Made by a program: the position numbers and the translations under genes. Below the pieces are notes generated by a model, which saw only the letters and a list, made by a program, of their open reading frames with translations, was not told where the DNA came from and did not search any database. From Microtetraspora glauca (GTDB lineage: Bacteria; Actinomycetota; Actinomycetes; Streptosporangiales; Streptosporangiaceae): 64,000 bases of DNA. The stretch lies in contig BBYL01000012.1 in assembly GCA_001570385.1 (NCBI GenBank), positions 62,001-126,000 on the forward strand. The letters are read 5' to 3'. Shown piece by piece: positions 15,904-26,106 of this stretch. Positions within the stretch are counted from its first letter, which is position 1. Every line of letters starts with the position of its first letter.

Positions 15904-16836
15904 TCAGCCGGATCTGGTCGCGCCGATGGAGGCGATGACGACGCAGCCGATCGCCGCCCACTCGCGCACCTCGAGGAACTCGCCGAGCACGAGAAGGCCG
16001 ACCATCGCGGCGACGGCGGGTTCGAGGCTCATGAGGATGCCGAAGACCCGCTTCGGCATCCTCCGCAGGGCCTCCAGCTCGATCGAGTACGGGATGACCG
16101 AGGAGAGCAGCCCGACCCCGGCCCCCAGCAGCAGGATCTCGGGGCGCAGCAGATCGGCGCCGCCGGAGGCCACCCCCACCGGGGCGACGGCGATGGTGGC
16201 GACGACCATGGCGAGCGCGAGCCCGCTGGACCCGGGGAACCGGGCGCCGGTGGCCGCCGACAGCACGATGTAGGCGGCCCACAGGGCACCCGCGAGCGCG
16301 GCGAAGCCGATGCCCACCCAGTCGGCGCCGTCCGCCCCGCCCCACGGCGCGAGCAGGATCACCCCGGCGCCGGCCAGAGCCACCCAGAGGAGGTCGAGCC
16401 GCCGCCGGGAGGCGACGACCGCCACGGTGAGCGGCCCGATGAACTCGATCGCGACCGCGATCCCCATGGGCAGCCGGGCCAGCGCCTCGTAGAACGACAG
16501 GTTCATCAGGCCGAGGCTGAGTCCGAAGGCGGCGCCGACGGCGAGGTCGCGCCGGGTGAGACCCCGCAGGCGGGGTCGGGCCACCGGCACGAGGATGAGC
16601 GCGCCGATCGCGATCCGCAGGAACACCACGGCGCTCGGCGACAGCTCGGCGAAGAGGTTCTTGGCCAGCCCGGCGCCGACCTGCACGGACAGGATCGCGA
16701 GCAGCACCAGGCCGGGCGGCGGGATCGAGTCCGACGCCGCCCGCAGCAGCGCGCCGGGACCGGCCCCGGCCCGCCGGGCGCGGAACGGCCTGATCCGGTA
16801 CGGCTCCGCCGCCCCCCACACGGGTTCAGCCGTCAT
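15904..16836 (-). CDS. EamA/RhtA-type drug/metabolite transporter
   Basis: This 310-residue membrane protein of the DMT superfamily has ten hydrophobic segments in two EamA repeats, including SPSAVVFLRIAIGALIL in the first and SVIPYSIELEALRRMPKRVF near the C-terminus, the latter motif typical of RhtA threonine/homoserine exporters. It probably exports amino acids or related metabolites; the cargo cannot be read from sequence. ATG 16836 was chosen because GGGAGGTGG lies upstream on the minus strand; the frame continues to 16887. It converges on the GntR gene with 22 nt between stops. Confidence 0.82.
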   Translation of the reverse strand: MTAEPVWGAAEPYRIRPFRARRAGAGPGALLRAASDSIPPPGLVLLAILSVQVGAGLAKNLFAELSPSAVVFLRIAIGALILVPVARPRLRGLTRRDLAVGAAFGLSLGLMNLSFYEALARLPMGIAVAIEFIGPLTVAVVASRRRLDLLWVALAGAGVILLAPWGGADGADWVGIGFAALAGALWAAYIVLSAATGARFPGSSGLALAMVVATIAVAPVGVASGGADLLRPEILLLGAGVGLLSSVIPYSIELEALRRMPKRVFGILMSLEPAVAAMVGLLVLGEFLEVREWAAIGCVVIASIGATRSG

Positions 16837-17010
16837 CCGGCCGCCACCTCCCACGTTCGTCGACCGCCTCGTACCGGCGCCGACCACTCGATCCGAGCGC
16901 AGAACCTATCGCCTCGGTCTGAGCCGCATGGCACCGAGGTCGGGCTCGTCCGCCGTGCTCGCCTCCGTGCCGTTCTCCCCGGCGCCGTTCCCCGGCCCTC
17001 TCCCGGGCGC

Positions 17011-17778
17011 CTACTCCCAGCGGAAGGTGCGGCCGGCCAGCCCGAGCGTGACCACCGCCCACACGAGCAACACGAGCACCGGGCCGGTGGGGAACCCGCC
17101 GCCGGAGGCCAGCACCGAGCGCATGCCGTTCGTCAGCGCGGTGATGGGCAGGAGCTCCAGGATCGGGCGGACGCCCTCCGGGAACGTGGCGACCGGGAAC
17201 ACGACGCCGCCGAGCCCCAGCAGGACGAGGTAGACGAGGTTGGCCGCGGCCAGCGTGGCCTCGGCCCTGAGCGTGCCGGCGATCAGCAGGCCGAGCCCGC
17301 TGAACGCGGCCGTGCCGAGCACGATGAGCAGCGCGATCCAGAGCGGGTCGCCGTGCGGGGACCACCCCATCAGCAGCGCGACCACGGTGATCACCGCGAC
17401 CTGGATCACCTCGACGCCGAGGACCGCGGTGGTCTTGGCGAACATCAGCCCCGGCCGGGACAGGGGCGTGGCGCCCAGGCGCTTGAGCACGCCGTACCGG
17501 CGTTCGAACCCGGTCGCGATCGCCTGGCCGGTGAAGGCCGTCGACATGACCGCGAGCGCGAGCACGCCGGGGGTGACGAAGTCGACGCGGGTGCCGTCCA
17601 CGCTGATCAGGGGCGCCCGTGAGAAGCCGACGAGCAGCAGCACGGGGATGATCAGGGTGAGCAGCAGCTGCTCGCCGTTGCGCAGCATGGCGCGCATCTC
17701 CGCGCCCGCCTGCGCCAGCACCATCCGCGGCAGCGGGGCCGCCCCCGGACGGGGGGCGAAGTCGAGCGTCGAGGTCAT
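17011..17778 (-). CDS. ABC-2 type transporter permease (DrrB-like)
   Basis: This 255-residue membrane protein has six hydrophobic segments, beginning at EQLLLTLIIPVLLLVGFS, with RRYGVLKRLGATPLSRPGL between the second and third; that loop is the usual ABC-2 permease motif. With the ATPase gene just upstream on the same strand (52 nt gap) it forms a two-gene exporter of the daunorubicin-resistance type. Cargo is unknown. ATG 17778 was chosen; a GTG three bases upstream is also possible. Confidence 0.83.
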   Translation of the reverse strand: MTSTLDFAPRPGAAPLPRMVLAQAGAEMRAMLRNGEQLLLTLIIPVLLLVGFSRAPLISVDGTRVDFVTPGVLALAVMSTAFTGQAIATGFERRYGVLKRLGATPLSRPGLMFAKTTAVLGVEVIQVAVITVVALLMGWSPHGDPLWIALLIVLGTAAFSGLGLLIAGTLRAEATLAAANLVYLVLLGLGGVVFPVATFPEGVRPILELLPITALTNGMRSVLASGGGFPTGPVLVLLVWAVVTLGLAGRTFRWE

Positions 17779-17830
17779 CACGTGGTCCGATCGGAGGAGG
17801 CCGGCCGCGCCTGGCCCCGCCTGAGGGGGG

Positions 17831-18781
17831 TCATCGCAGCTCCCGGCCGGTGAGTTCGAGGAAGACGTCTTCGAGGGTGCGCCGCTCGATGCTGAGGTCC
17901 TCGGTGGTGACGCCCTCGCTCGCGCACCACGCGGTGACCGTCGCGAGCAGTCCGGGGGCGACCTGACCCTCGATGATGTAGTGCCCGGCGGGCGACTCCT
18001 TGGCGGCGCTTCCCTGCGGCAGGGCGCTGAGCAGCTCGTCCAGGTTCAGCCCGGGACGGGCCCGGAACCGGAGCTGGCGCTCCGCGCCGGTCAGCGTCGC
18101 GGGGGTTCCGGTGGCGACGACCCGCCCATGGTCGATGATGATCACCTGGTCGGCGAGCTTCTCCGCCTCGTCCATGTAGTGCGTGGTGAGGACGACGGAC
18201 ACCCCGGCCTCGCGCAGTCCGGTGACGACGTCCCAGCAGGCGTACCTGGCCTGCGGGTCCAGGCCCGCCGTCGGCTCGTCGAGGAAGACCAGCTCCGGCC
18301 GCCCCACGATGGCCCCGGCCAGCGACAGCCGCTGCTGCTGCCCGCCGGACAGTCGCCGGTACGGCGTACGGGCGTGCTCGCTCAGGCCGAGGCGATCGAG
18401 GAGCGCGGCCGGGTCGAGCGGGTGCGCGTGGAAGCGGGCCATGAGGCGCAGCCACTCCCCGGCGCGCATCGCGGGCGGCACCCCTCCGCTCTGGAGCATC
18501 ACGCCGACCCGCGCCTTCAGGGCGGAGTCGGACGGGTCGCGGCCGAGCACGCGCACGGAGCCCCCGTCCGGTCGGCGGAATCCCTCGCAGATCTCGATCG
18601 TGGACGTCTTGCCCGCGCCGTTGGGGCCGAGGATCGCGGTGACCTCGCCGCGGGCGCAGGACAGCGTCAGCCCGTCGATCGCGGTGGTGCGACCGTAGCG
18701 TTTGACGAGGTCGCGCACCTCGACCGCGGGAGCGCTGGCCGCGTCTCCCGCGGATCGCGTGTTCGCGGCGTCCGGCATCAT
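17831..18781 (-). CDS. ABC transporter ATPase (DrrA-like)
   Basis: This 316-residue ATPase has Walker A GPNGAGKTS, a Q-loop in VGVMLQSGGVP, signature LSGGQQQRLSLAGAIV, Walker B LVFLDEPTAGLDP and H-loop VVLTTHYMDEAEKLAD. The C-terminal extension with SIERRTLEDVFLELTGREL is typical of DrrA/NatA ATPases and is used for subunit contact. ATG 18781 has GGAGAACC just upstream. It is divergent from sufR, sharing a 275-nt intergenic region, and heads the ATPase-permease pair. Confidence 0.85.
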   Translation of the reverse strand: MMPDAANTRSAGDAASAPAVEVRDLVKRYGRTTAIDGLTLSCARGEVTAILGPNGAGKTSTIEICEGFRRPDGGSVRVLGRDPSDSALKARVGVMLQSGGVPPAMRAGEWLRLMARFHAHPLDPAALLDRLGLSEHARTPYRRLSGGQQQRLSLAGAIVGRPELVFLDEPTAGLDPQARYACWDVVTGLREAGVSVVLTTHYMDEAEKLADQVIIIDHGRVVATGTPATLTGAERQLRFRARPGLNLDELLSALPQGSAAKESPAGHYIIEGQVAPGLLATVTAWCASEGVTTEDLSIERRTLEDVFLELTGRELR

Positions 18782-19056
18782 GGTTCTCCTGCCTGCCGTC
18801 CGCACCATGGCAGACACCGGGGCACACAGTGGCCAGCAGTCCCCACGCTACCGGCCTCCCCCCAGCCAGATGGGACACACTTCTTGACGAAACGAGTCTA
18901 GGGAGGCGACGGCGTGCCTCCGCCGCCGGAGGTCTCCTCGCGCGTGCCGGGGCCCGTCCGAGCAGGTTAGGTAAGGCTACCCTGCGTGACAAATTGCATT
19001 CCGGACGGCTCCCTCTTCATTTGTGGCGCGGGAAGGAATTACGGCACACTGATGTT
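18782..19056. other. Divergent regulatory region between the ABC pair and sufR
   Basis: This 275-nt gap must hold the promoters of the ABC ATPase (leftward) and sufR (rightward). It contains an iron-box-like sequence at 18967-18985 and, near sufR, an AT-richer stretch (ACAAATTGCATTCC). I see no gene in it. Confidence 0.6.
18967..18985 (+). promoter_or_regulatory. Iron box-like site (DtxR/IdeR type) upstream of sufR
   Basis: TTAGGTAAGGCTACCCTGC matches 15 of 19 positions of the DtxR/IdeR consensus TTAGGTTAGGCTAACCTAA. It is 71 nt upstream of the sufR start codon. Iron-dependent repression of iron-sulfur assembly genes is plausible biologically. The match was made by eye and has no significance estimate. 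Confidence 0.6.
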
Positions 19057-19871
19057 GTGAAATACGTGCCCGGGAAGACGTACGCCGAGAACTCCGCCAC
19101 CGCGCGGCGATCCGGCGCGTCCGAGAGCACAGCCGGGAACACGTCCGGGAACACGTCCGCCGCGAACGCCTCCGCCGCCCATCTGTCGGCCGAGCGGGGC
19201 ACACGCGCGCGGGTCGCGCGTCTCATCCTGGAACACGGCCCGGTGACGGCCGCTTCCCTGGGCGAACGGCTGGGGCTCACGCCCGCCGCCGTCCGCCGTC
19301 ACCTGGACGCGCTGCTCGCCGACGGGATGATCGAACCCCGTACGGCACGGCCGCGCGGCCAGCGGGGCAGGGGCAGGCCGGCGAAGCTGTTCGCGATCAC
19401 CGACGCGGGTCGCAGCACCTTCGTCCACGCCTATGACGACCTGGCGGGCAGCGCGCTGCGCTTCCTGGCCGAGCGCATGGGCGACGAGGCCGTGTCCGAG
19501 TTCGCGCGGGCACAGGTGTTCGGCCTGGTCAGCAGACTGGAGTCGGTCATGCGCGAGGTCCCCGCCGACCAGCGGATCCGCGTGCTGGCCGAGGCGCTGT
19601 CCGCCGAGGGCTACGCGGCCTCGGCGACCGAGACGGGCAAAGGGGGCGAGCAGCTCTGCCAGCACCACTGCCCGGTCGCGCACGTGGCCGCGGCGTTCCC
19701 GCAGCTGTGCGAAGCCGAGACGGAGGCCTTCGGGCAACTTCTCGGCACACCGGTGCAACGACTGGCCACGATCGCCAACGGCGACGGGGTCTGCACCACA
19801 CACGTGAGTTCTCACGCGTTGGCCGTACGGCACGCGCGTAGTCATGAAACGACGAGCAAGGAGTCCGGAAG

Positions 19872-19875
<4 letters not shown>
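19057..19875 (+). CDS. sufR: SufR-type iron-sulfur sensing regulator of the suf operon
   Basis: This 272-residue DeoR/ArsR-like regulator has a winged helix at about residues 50-90 ([40 protein letters not shown]) and a wing [13 protein letters not shown]. Three cysteines at 201, 205 and 218, in [12 protein letters not shown] and PQLCEAE, are the conserved ligands of the SufR cluster. It should repress the suf operon when its cluster is intact. GTG 19057 is the most upstream sensible start; no good ribosome-binding site precedes it, so it may be translated from a short or absent leader. Residues 10-45 are a low-complexity Asn/Ser/Ala stretch with repeated GNTSGNTS. It overlaps sufB by 4 nt. 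Confidence 0.9.
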
Positions 19876-21283
<1,408 letters not shown>

Positions 21284-21284
<1 letters not shown>

Positions 21285-22417
21285 TGGGTCTGGAAACGAT
21301 GCCGGTGTCCAAGCTCCACGCGGAGTCCTCGTACGACCCGGCCGACTTCCCGGTGCCGACCGGCCGCGAGGAGGAGTGGCGCTTCACGCCGCTGTCCCGC
21401 CTCAAGGGACTCCACGACGGCACGGCCGCCCCCACGGGGAACGTCGTGATCGACGTGGACGCGGCGCCCGAGGTCACCGTCGAGACGGTCGGCCGCGACG
21501 ACGCCAGGATCGGCCAGGCGTACGTGCCGGCCGACCGGGTCAGCGCGCAGGCGTACGCCTCGTTCGAGAAGGCGACGATCATCACGGTGCCCCGGGAGAC
21601 CGTGGCCTCCCGGCCGACCGTGGTCAACGTGCGCGGCCTCGCGGAGGGCGCCGGCCACGGGGCGGCCTTCGGCCACATCCTGGTCAAGGTCGAGCCGATG
21701 GCCCAGGCGGTGCTGGTCCTGGACCACACCGGCGGCGCCGTCTACGCCGACAACGTCGAGTTCGCGATCGGCGAGGGCGCCACCCTCAAGGTCGTCAGCC
21801 TGCAGGACTGGGCCGACGGCGCCGTCCACGTCTCCCACCACCACGCCCAGCTGGGCAAGGACGCGACGTTCCGGTCCTTCGTGGTGACCCTCGGCGGCGA
21901 CCTCGTACGGCTCTCGCCGTCCGTGTCGTACAGCGCGCCGGGCGGCGACGCCGACCTGACCGGCCTCTACTTCGTGGACGCCGGGCAGCACCTGGAGCAC
22001 CGCCTGTGGGTCGACCACGCCGTGCCCAACTGCCGCAGCAACGTGACCTACAAGGGTGCGCTGCAGGGCGAGGGAGCGCACGCCGTGTGGATCGGCGACG
22101 TGATCATCCGGGCCGAGGCCGAGGGCACCGACACCTACGAGCTCAACCGGAACCTTCTCCTCACCGACGGCGCCCGCGCCGACTCGGTGCCGAACCTGGA
22201 GATCCTCACCGGCGAGGTCGCCGGGGCGGGCCACGCCTCCGCATCCGGCCGTCTCGACGACGAGCACATCTTCTACCTGCAGGCCCGCGGCATCCCGTAC
22301 GACGAGGCCAGGCGCCTCGTGGTGCACGGCTTCTTCGCCCAGCTCCTGGAGAAGATCGAGGTCGAGGAGATCCGCGAGCGCGTGCTGTCCGCAGTGGAGG
22401 CTGAGCTCGCGCGATGA
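21284..22417 (+). CDS. sufD: Fe-S assembly protein SufD
   Basis: This 377-residue SufB paralogue contains the N-terminal EEEWRFTPLSRLKGLHDG motif, a beta-helical core and the C-terminal GIPYDEARRLVVHGFFAQL motif. It is the SufC- and SufB-binding partner of the scaffold. The ATG overlaps the sufB stop (TGATG), so translation is coupled, and its own end overlaps the Rieske gene by 4 nt. Confidence 0.94.
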
Positions 22418-22728
22418 GTTTCGAGAAGGTCTGCAAGGTCAGCGACATCCCCGACGACGGCGCCCTGGGCGTCGAGGTCGGGGAGACCCCGGTCGCGCTC
22501 GTACGCACCGGCGGTGAGGTCTTCGCGCTGCACGACGTGTGCTCGCACGCCGAGGTGAAGCTGAGCGAGGGCGACGTCTACGACCACACCCTCGAGTGCT
22601 GGCTGCACGGCTCGTGCTTCGACCTGCGCAGCGGCAAGCCCACCGGCCCGCCGGCCACCAAGCCCGTGAACGTCTACCGAGTCAAGATCGACGGCGATGA
22701 CGTGTACGTCTCGCTCTCGAAGGAGTAA
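22414..22728 (+). CDS. Rieske-type [2Fe-2S] ferredoxin in the suf operon
   Basis: This 104-residue protein has the Rieske ligand pairs C43/H45 (VCSHAEV) and C62/H65 (ECWLHGSCF). It resembles non-heme-oxygenase ferredoxin components but has no oxygenase partner here; in actinobacteria this gene is a regular member of the suf operon between sufD and sufC. Its role there is not established; electron supply for cluster assembly is an inference. It begins in an ATGA overlap with sufD. Confidence 0.92.
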   Translation: MSFEKVCKVSDIPDDGALGVEVGETPVALVRTGGEVFALHDVCSHAEVKLSEGDVYDHTLECWLHGSCFDLRSGKPTGPPATKPVNVYRVKIDGDDVYVSLSKE

Positions 22729-22731
22729 TAC

Positions 22732-23478
22732 GTGTCAACCCTTGAGATTCGTGACCTGCACGTCGCCGTCGGCGACAAGGAGATCCTCCGCGGGGTCAAC
22801 CTGACCGTCAGCGCGGGCGAGACGCACGCCATCATGGGGCCCAACGGCTCCGGCAAGTCCACTCTCGCCTACGCGGTCGCGGGGCATCCGAAGTACACCA
22901 TCACCTCCGGCAGCGTGCTGCTCGACGGTGAGGACCTGCTGGCCATGTCGGTGGACGAGCGCGCCCGCGCCGGCCTGTTCCTCGCGATGCAGTACCCCGT
23001 CGAGGTCCCCGGCGTCAGCGTCTCCAACTTCCTGCGCTCCGCCGTCACCGCGGTCCGCGGCGAGGCCCCGAAGCTCCGTGACTTCGCCAGGGACCTGAAG
23101 AACGGCATGGACGCCCTGTCCATCGACTCGGCCTTCGCGCAGCGCAACACCAACGAGGGCTTCTCCGGCGGTGAGAAGAAGCGGCACGAGATCCTCCAGC
23201 TCGAACTGCTCAAGCCGAAGATCGCCGTCCTGGACGAGACCGACTCGGGCCTCGACGTCGACGCGCTGCGCGTCGTCTCCGAGGGCATCAACCGGTTCCG
23301 CGCCTCCGGCGACACCGGCGTGCTGCTGATCACCCACTACACCCGCATCCTGCGTTACGTGCAGCCCGACTTCGTGCACGTCTTCGCCGGCGGCCGGATC
23401 GTCGAGGAGGGCGGCCCCGAGCTCGCCGACAAGCTGGAGGACGAGGGATACGAGGCCTACGTGAAGGCGTCCGCGTAA
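22732..23478 (+). CDS. sufC: Fe-S assembly ATPase SufC
   Basis: This 248-residue ABC-type ATPase has Walker A GPNGSGKST, the SufC-specific AMQYPVEVPGVSVSNFLR segment, signature FSGGEKKRHEILQLEL, Walker B AVLDETDSGLDVD and H-loop LLITHYTRILRYV. It drives conformational change in the SufBC2D complex. The GTG start lies 3 nt after the Rieske stop. Its end overlaps sufS (TAATG). Confidence 0.95.
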   Translation: MSTLEIRDLHVAVGDKEILRGVNLTVSAGETHAIMGPNGSGKSTLAYAVAGHPKYTITSGSVLLDGEDLLAMSVDERARAGLFLAMQYPVEVPGVSVSNFLRSAVTAVRGEAPKLRDFARDLKNGMDALSIDSAFAQRNTNEGFSGGEKKRHEILQLELLKPKIAVLDETDSGLDVDALRVVSEGINRFRASGDTGVLLITHYTRILRYVQPDFVHVFAGGRIVEEGGPELADKLEDEGYEAYVKASA

Positions 23479-24740
23479 TGAGCGTTCCAAGCTTCGACGT
23501 GGAGAGGGTCAGGAAGGACTTCCCGATCCTCTCCCGCGAGCTGCCCGGCGGCCGGCCCCTGGTCTACCTCGACTCGGGCAACTCCTCCCAGAAGCCCAAC
23601 CAGGTGATCGACACGATGCGCGAGCACCTGGCCCAGCACTACAGCAACGTCGGCCGGGCCCTGCACGCGCTCGGCAGCGAGTCCACCGAGGCGTACGAAG
23701 CCGCCCGTGACAAGGTGGCCGGGTTCATCGGCGCGCCGTCGCGGGACGAGGTCATCTTCACGAAGAACGCCTCCGAAGCGATCAACCTGGTCGCCTACGC
23801 CTTCGGCAACCCCATCAACACCGATGACAGGTTCCGCGTCGGCCCCGGCGACGAGATCGTCATCACGGAGATGGAGCACCACTCCAACATCGTTCCGTGG
23901 CAGCTGCTCGCGCAGCGCACCGGCGCGAAGCTGCGCTGGTTCTCCGTCACGGACGAGGGCCGCCTCTCGCTGGACGACCTCGACGAGCTGGTCAACGAGC
24001 GCACGAAGATCGTCTCGATCGTGCACCAGTCGAACGTGCTCGGCACGGTCAACTCGATCTCCCCGATCCTGGCGCGGGCCCGCGAGGTCGGCGCGCTGAT
24101 GATGGTCGACGCCTCCCAGTCGGTGCCCCACCAGCGGGTGGACGTGGACGACCTCGACGTCGACTTCGTCGCCTTCACCGGGCACAAGATGGTCGGCCCG
24201 TCCGGCATCGGCGTGCTCTGGGGCCGCCGCGAGCTGCTCGACGCCATGCCGCCCTTCCTCGGCGGCGGCGAGATGATCGAGGCGGTCTGGATGGACCGCT
24301 CGACCTACGCCCCGCTGCCGCACAAGTTCGAGGCGGGGACGCCGCCGATCGTGGAGGCCGTCGGCCTCGGCGCCGCGGTCGACTACCTCACGTCGATCGG
24401 CATGGACGCGATCAAGCAGCACGAGAGGGAGCTCACCGGCTACGCCCTGGAGGCGCTGCGGGAGATCCCGGGGCTGAGGATCATCGGTCCGCGCACGGTC
24501 ATCGCCCGTGGCGGCACGGTCTCCTTCACGCTGGAGGGCATCCACCCGCACGACGTCGGCCAGATCCTGGACGACGTGTTCGGCGTCGCCGTCCGGGTAG
24601 GACACCACTGCGCCCGTCCGCTTCACCTGCGGTTCGGAATTCCGGCGACCACGCGGGCGTCGTTCTACCTGTACAACACGACGGCCGAGATCGACGCTCT
24701 GGTTCGCGGCCTCCACCATGTCCAGAAGGTGTTCGGCTGA
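23478..24740 (+). CDS. sufS: Cysteine desulfurase SufS
   Basis: This 420-residue PLP enzyme of the NifS/SufS class supplies persulfide sulfur from cysteine. K237 in FTGHKMVGPSGIG is the PLP lysine and C378 in VGHHCARPLH is the persulfide cysteine. EMEHHSNIVPWQLL and VDASQSVPHQRVDV contribute to PLP binding. Class II desulfurases of this type pass sulfur to SufU, encoded next. The start overlaps the sufC stop by one base. Confidence 0.95.
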   Translation: MSVPSFDVERVRKDFPILSRELPGGRPLVYLDSGNSSQKPNQVIDTMREHLAQHYSNVGRALHALGSESTEAYEAARDKVAGFIGAPSRDEVIFTKNASEAINLVAYAFGNPINTDDRFRVGPGDEIVITEMEHHSNIVPWQLLAQRTGAKLRWFSVTDEGRLSLDDLDELVNERTKIVSIVHQSNVLGTVNSISPILARAREVGALMMVDASQSVPHQRVDVDDLDVDFVAFTGHKMVGPSGIGVLWGRRELLDAMPPFLGGGEMIEAVWMDRSTYAPLPHKFEAGTPPIVEAVGLGAAVDYLTSIGMDAIKQHERELTGYALEALREIPGLRIIGPRTVIARGGTVSFTLEGIHPHDVGQILDDVFGVAVRVGHHCARPLHLRFGIPATTRASFYLYNTTAEIDALVRGLHHVQKVFG

Positions 24741-24743
24741 GCC

Positions 24744-25181
24744 ATGATCGCTGAATCCATGTACCAGGAGCTGATCCTGGAGCACTACAAGCATCCGCAG
24801 GGCCGCGGGCTGCGTGAGCCGTACGACGCCGAAGTGCACCATGTCAACCCGACCTGCGGTGACGAGGTCACCCTGCGGGTGAAGCTGGGCGACGGCGGCA
24901 AGGTTCTGGACGTCTCCTACGACGGCCAGGGGTGCTCGATCAGCCAGGCCGCCGCCTCCGTCCTGTACGAGCTCGCCACCGACTCCACGGTCGAGGAGTC
25001 CCTCTCCGTCGTCGACGAGTTCACCCGGCTCATGCAGGGCCGGGGCCAGGTCGAGGCGGACGAGGACGTCCTCGGTGACGCCGTGGCCTTCGCCGGTGTG
25101 GCCAAGTTCCCCGCCCGGGTCAAGTGCGCTTTGCTGTCCTGGATGGCCTACAAGGACGCGGTACTGCGGAGCCAGGCGTGA
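24744..25181 (+). CDS. sufU: SufU zinc-dependent sulfurtransferase
   Basis: This 145-residue protein has the SufU ligand set C38 (TCGDE, with D40), C64 (GQGCSIS) and C128 (VKCALLSW). It also has the insertion between the second and third ligands that separates SufU from IscU. SufU takes persulfide from SufS and hands it to the scaffold. It lies 3 nt after sufS. Confidence 0.93.
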   Translation: MIAESMYQELILEHYKHPQGRGLREPYDAEVHHVNPTCGDEVTLRVKLGDGGKVLDVSYDGQGCSISQAAASVLYELATDSTVEESLSVVDEFTRLMQGRGQVEADEDVLGDAVAFAGVAKFPARVKCALLSWMAYKDAVLRSQA

Positions 25182-25209
25182 CCCCTCGAACGAACGTAAG
25201 GAGGATGGC

Positions 25210-25575
25210 GTGAGCAAGCCGACCGAGACCCCCACGGCGACGTTCGACGGAGAGACCTCCCTCGACGACGTCCTGGAGGCGCTGAAGGACGTCGTGGACC
25301 CCGAGCTCGGGATCAACGTGGTCGATCTCGGCCTGATCTACGGAGTGAACCTCGACTCCGCCGGTGCGGGCGAGCAGCCGATCGCCACGATCGACATGAC
25401 CCTGACCAGCGCCGCCTGCCCGCTGACCGACGTCATCGAGGACCAGGCCAACTCGGCCCTCGCCGACCTCGTGTCCAGCGTCGTGATCAACTGGGTGTGG
25501 CTCCCGCCGTGGGGCCCGGACAAGATCACCGACGAGGGGCGCGAGCAGCTCCGCATGCTGGGGTTCAACGTCTGA
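25210..25575 (+). CDS. sufT: SufT/MIP18-family (DUF59) Fe-S maturation protein
   Basis: This 121-residue protein has the DUF59 motif VVDPELGINVVDLGLIY and the conserved cysteine in AACPLTDVIEDQ, followed by VINWVWLPPWGPDKIT. SufT-type proteins help Fe-S maturation; this is the last suf gene. GTG 25210 has a near-ideal AAGGAGGA upstream. Three inverted repeats follow the stop codon. Confidence 0.92.
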   Translation: MSKPTETPTATFDGETSLDDVLEALKDVVDPELGINVVDLGLIYGVNLDSAGAGEQPIATIDMTLTSAACPLTDVIEDQANSALADLVSSVVINWVWLPPWGPDKITDEGREQLRMLGFNV

Positions 25576-25588
25576 CCCCGGGTCGTAC

Positions 25589-25603
25589 GGCCCCTGAGGG
25601 GCC
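25589..25603 (+). terminator. Short GC hairpin just after sufT
   Basis: GGCCCC-TGA-GGGGCC forms a 6-bp hairpin 13 nt after the suf operon stop. No T-run follows; it may stabilise the 3' end or act with the larger repeats downstream. Confidence 0.45.
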
Positions 25604-25630
25604 GCGCCGGCCGATCATCCGGCCGATCCA

Positions 25631-25671
25631 CCGATGGTGCCGCGTCACGCACGATGAGGCGGCACCATCGG
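25631..25671. terminator. 13-bp inverted repeat downstream of suf operon
   Basis: CCGATGGTGCCGC (25631-25643) pairs perfectly with GCGGCACCATCGG (25659-25671) around a 15-nt loop. It is the best terminator candidate for the suf operon, without a T-run, which is common in high-GC actinobacteria. Confidence 0.6.
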
Positions 25672-25677
25672 CATGAT

Positions 25678-25695
25678 CGGCCGACCGGTCGGCCG
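25678..25695. repeat. Perfect 18-bp palindrome
   Basis: CGGCCGACCGGTCGGCCG at 25678-25695 is a perfect palindrome only 6 nt after the larger inverted repeat. It may be part of a compound terminator or a protein-binding site for the helicase promoter 36 nt further on. Confidence 0.55.
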
Positions 25696-25730
25696 TGTTC
25701 AGCCGTGCGCCGGGGACGTTCGTCGTGATG

Positions 25731-25757
25731 TTGACGTCCCGGGGAATGGTGTATGGT
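25731..25757 (+). promoter_or_regulatory. Candidate promoter for the DEAD-box helicase
   Basis: TTGACG (25731-25736) and TATGGT (25752-25757) are separated by 15 nt, slightly short for a housekeeping promoter. Transcription starting near 25764 would give a leader of about 340 nt. The assignment is by eye. Confidence 0.4.
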
Positions 25758-25763
25758 TGCATC

Positions 25764-26106
25764 TCGTTATGCCCGAAGCGACTTGAATGACGGTGTCCGT
25801 GACAAGGCCGCTCGTATCGACGCGAGTGCCCTGCACGTCTGCGGGAACGCCGAAGTCGCCGGTTTGACCGCAGTGCCGCATCACCAACGCGCAGATCGCG
25901 TGGCACTGCCGCCCGACGCAGGGGCCAGCCCGCCGGATGAATCGGCGGCGCCGGACTTTGTGTCCGTCCAGGAAAGCAGTCCTGGAAGCTCCGCCCTGAA
26001 CACCCCTGCGTCCGAATGAATGTATGAAGTACGGCCACGCCGTACCCGTCCTGGCTCGTCCTTTCGCAGAAGTGACGCGCCCCCGTGTTTCGACACGTCA
26101 TCTTCG
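25764..26106 (+). promoter_or_regulatory. Long structured leader of the DEAD-box helicase mRNA
   Basis: About 340 nt precede the likely start codon. The stretch is AT-richer than its surroundings and carries hairpins: TCCAGGA/TCCTGGA with a 6-nt loop (25967-25986), GTACGG/CCGTAC (26029-26045) and a 5-bp CGCCG/CGGCG stem (25931-25947). A frame of 88 codons (25753-26019) crosses it, but its third positions are only about 60% GC and its ATG falls inside the candidate -10, so I do not call it a gene. Cold-shock RNA helicases often have regulated leaders. Confidence 0.45.

Noticed and set aside
15895..17622. 575-codon open frame on the plus strand
   Set aside because: It is antisense to the EamA and ABC permease genes and has the biased composition of a shadow.
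25753..26019. 88-codon frame ahead of the helicase gene
   Set aside because: Its GC at third positions is much lower than in real genes here, its start overlaps a candidate -10 element, and it has no recognisable motif; I treat the region as a leader.
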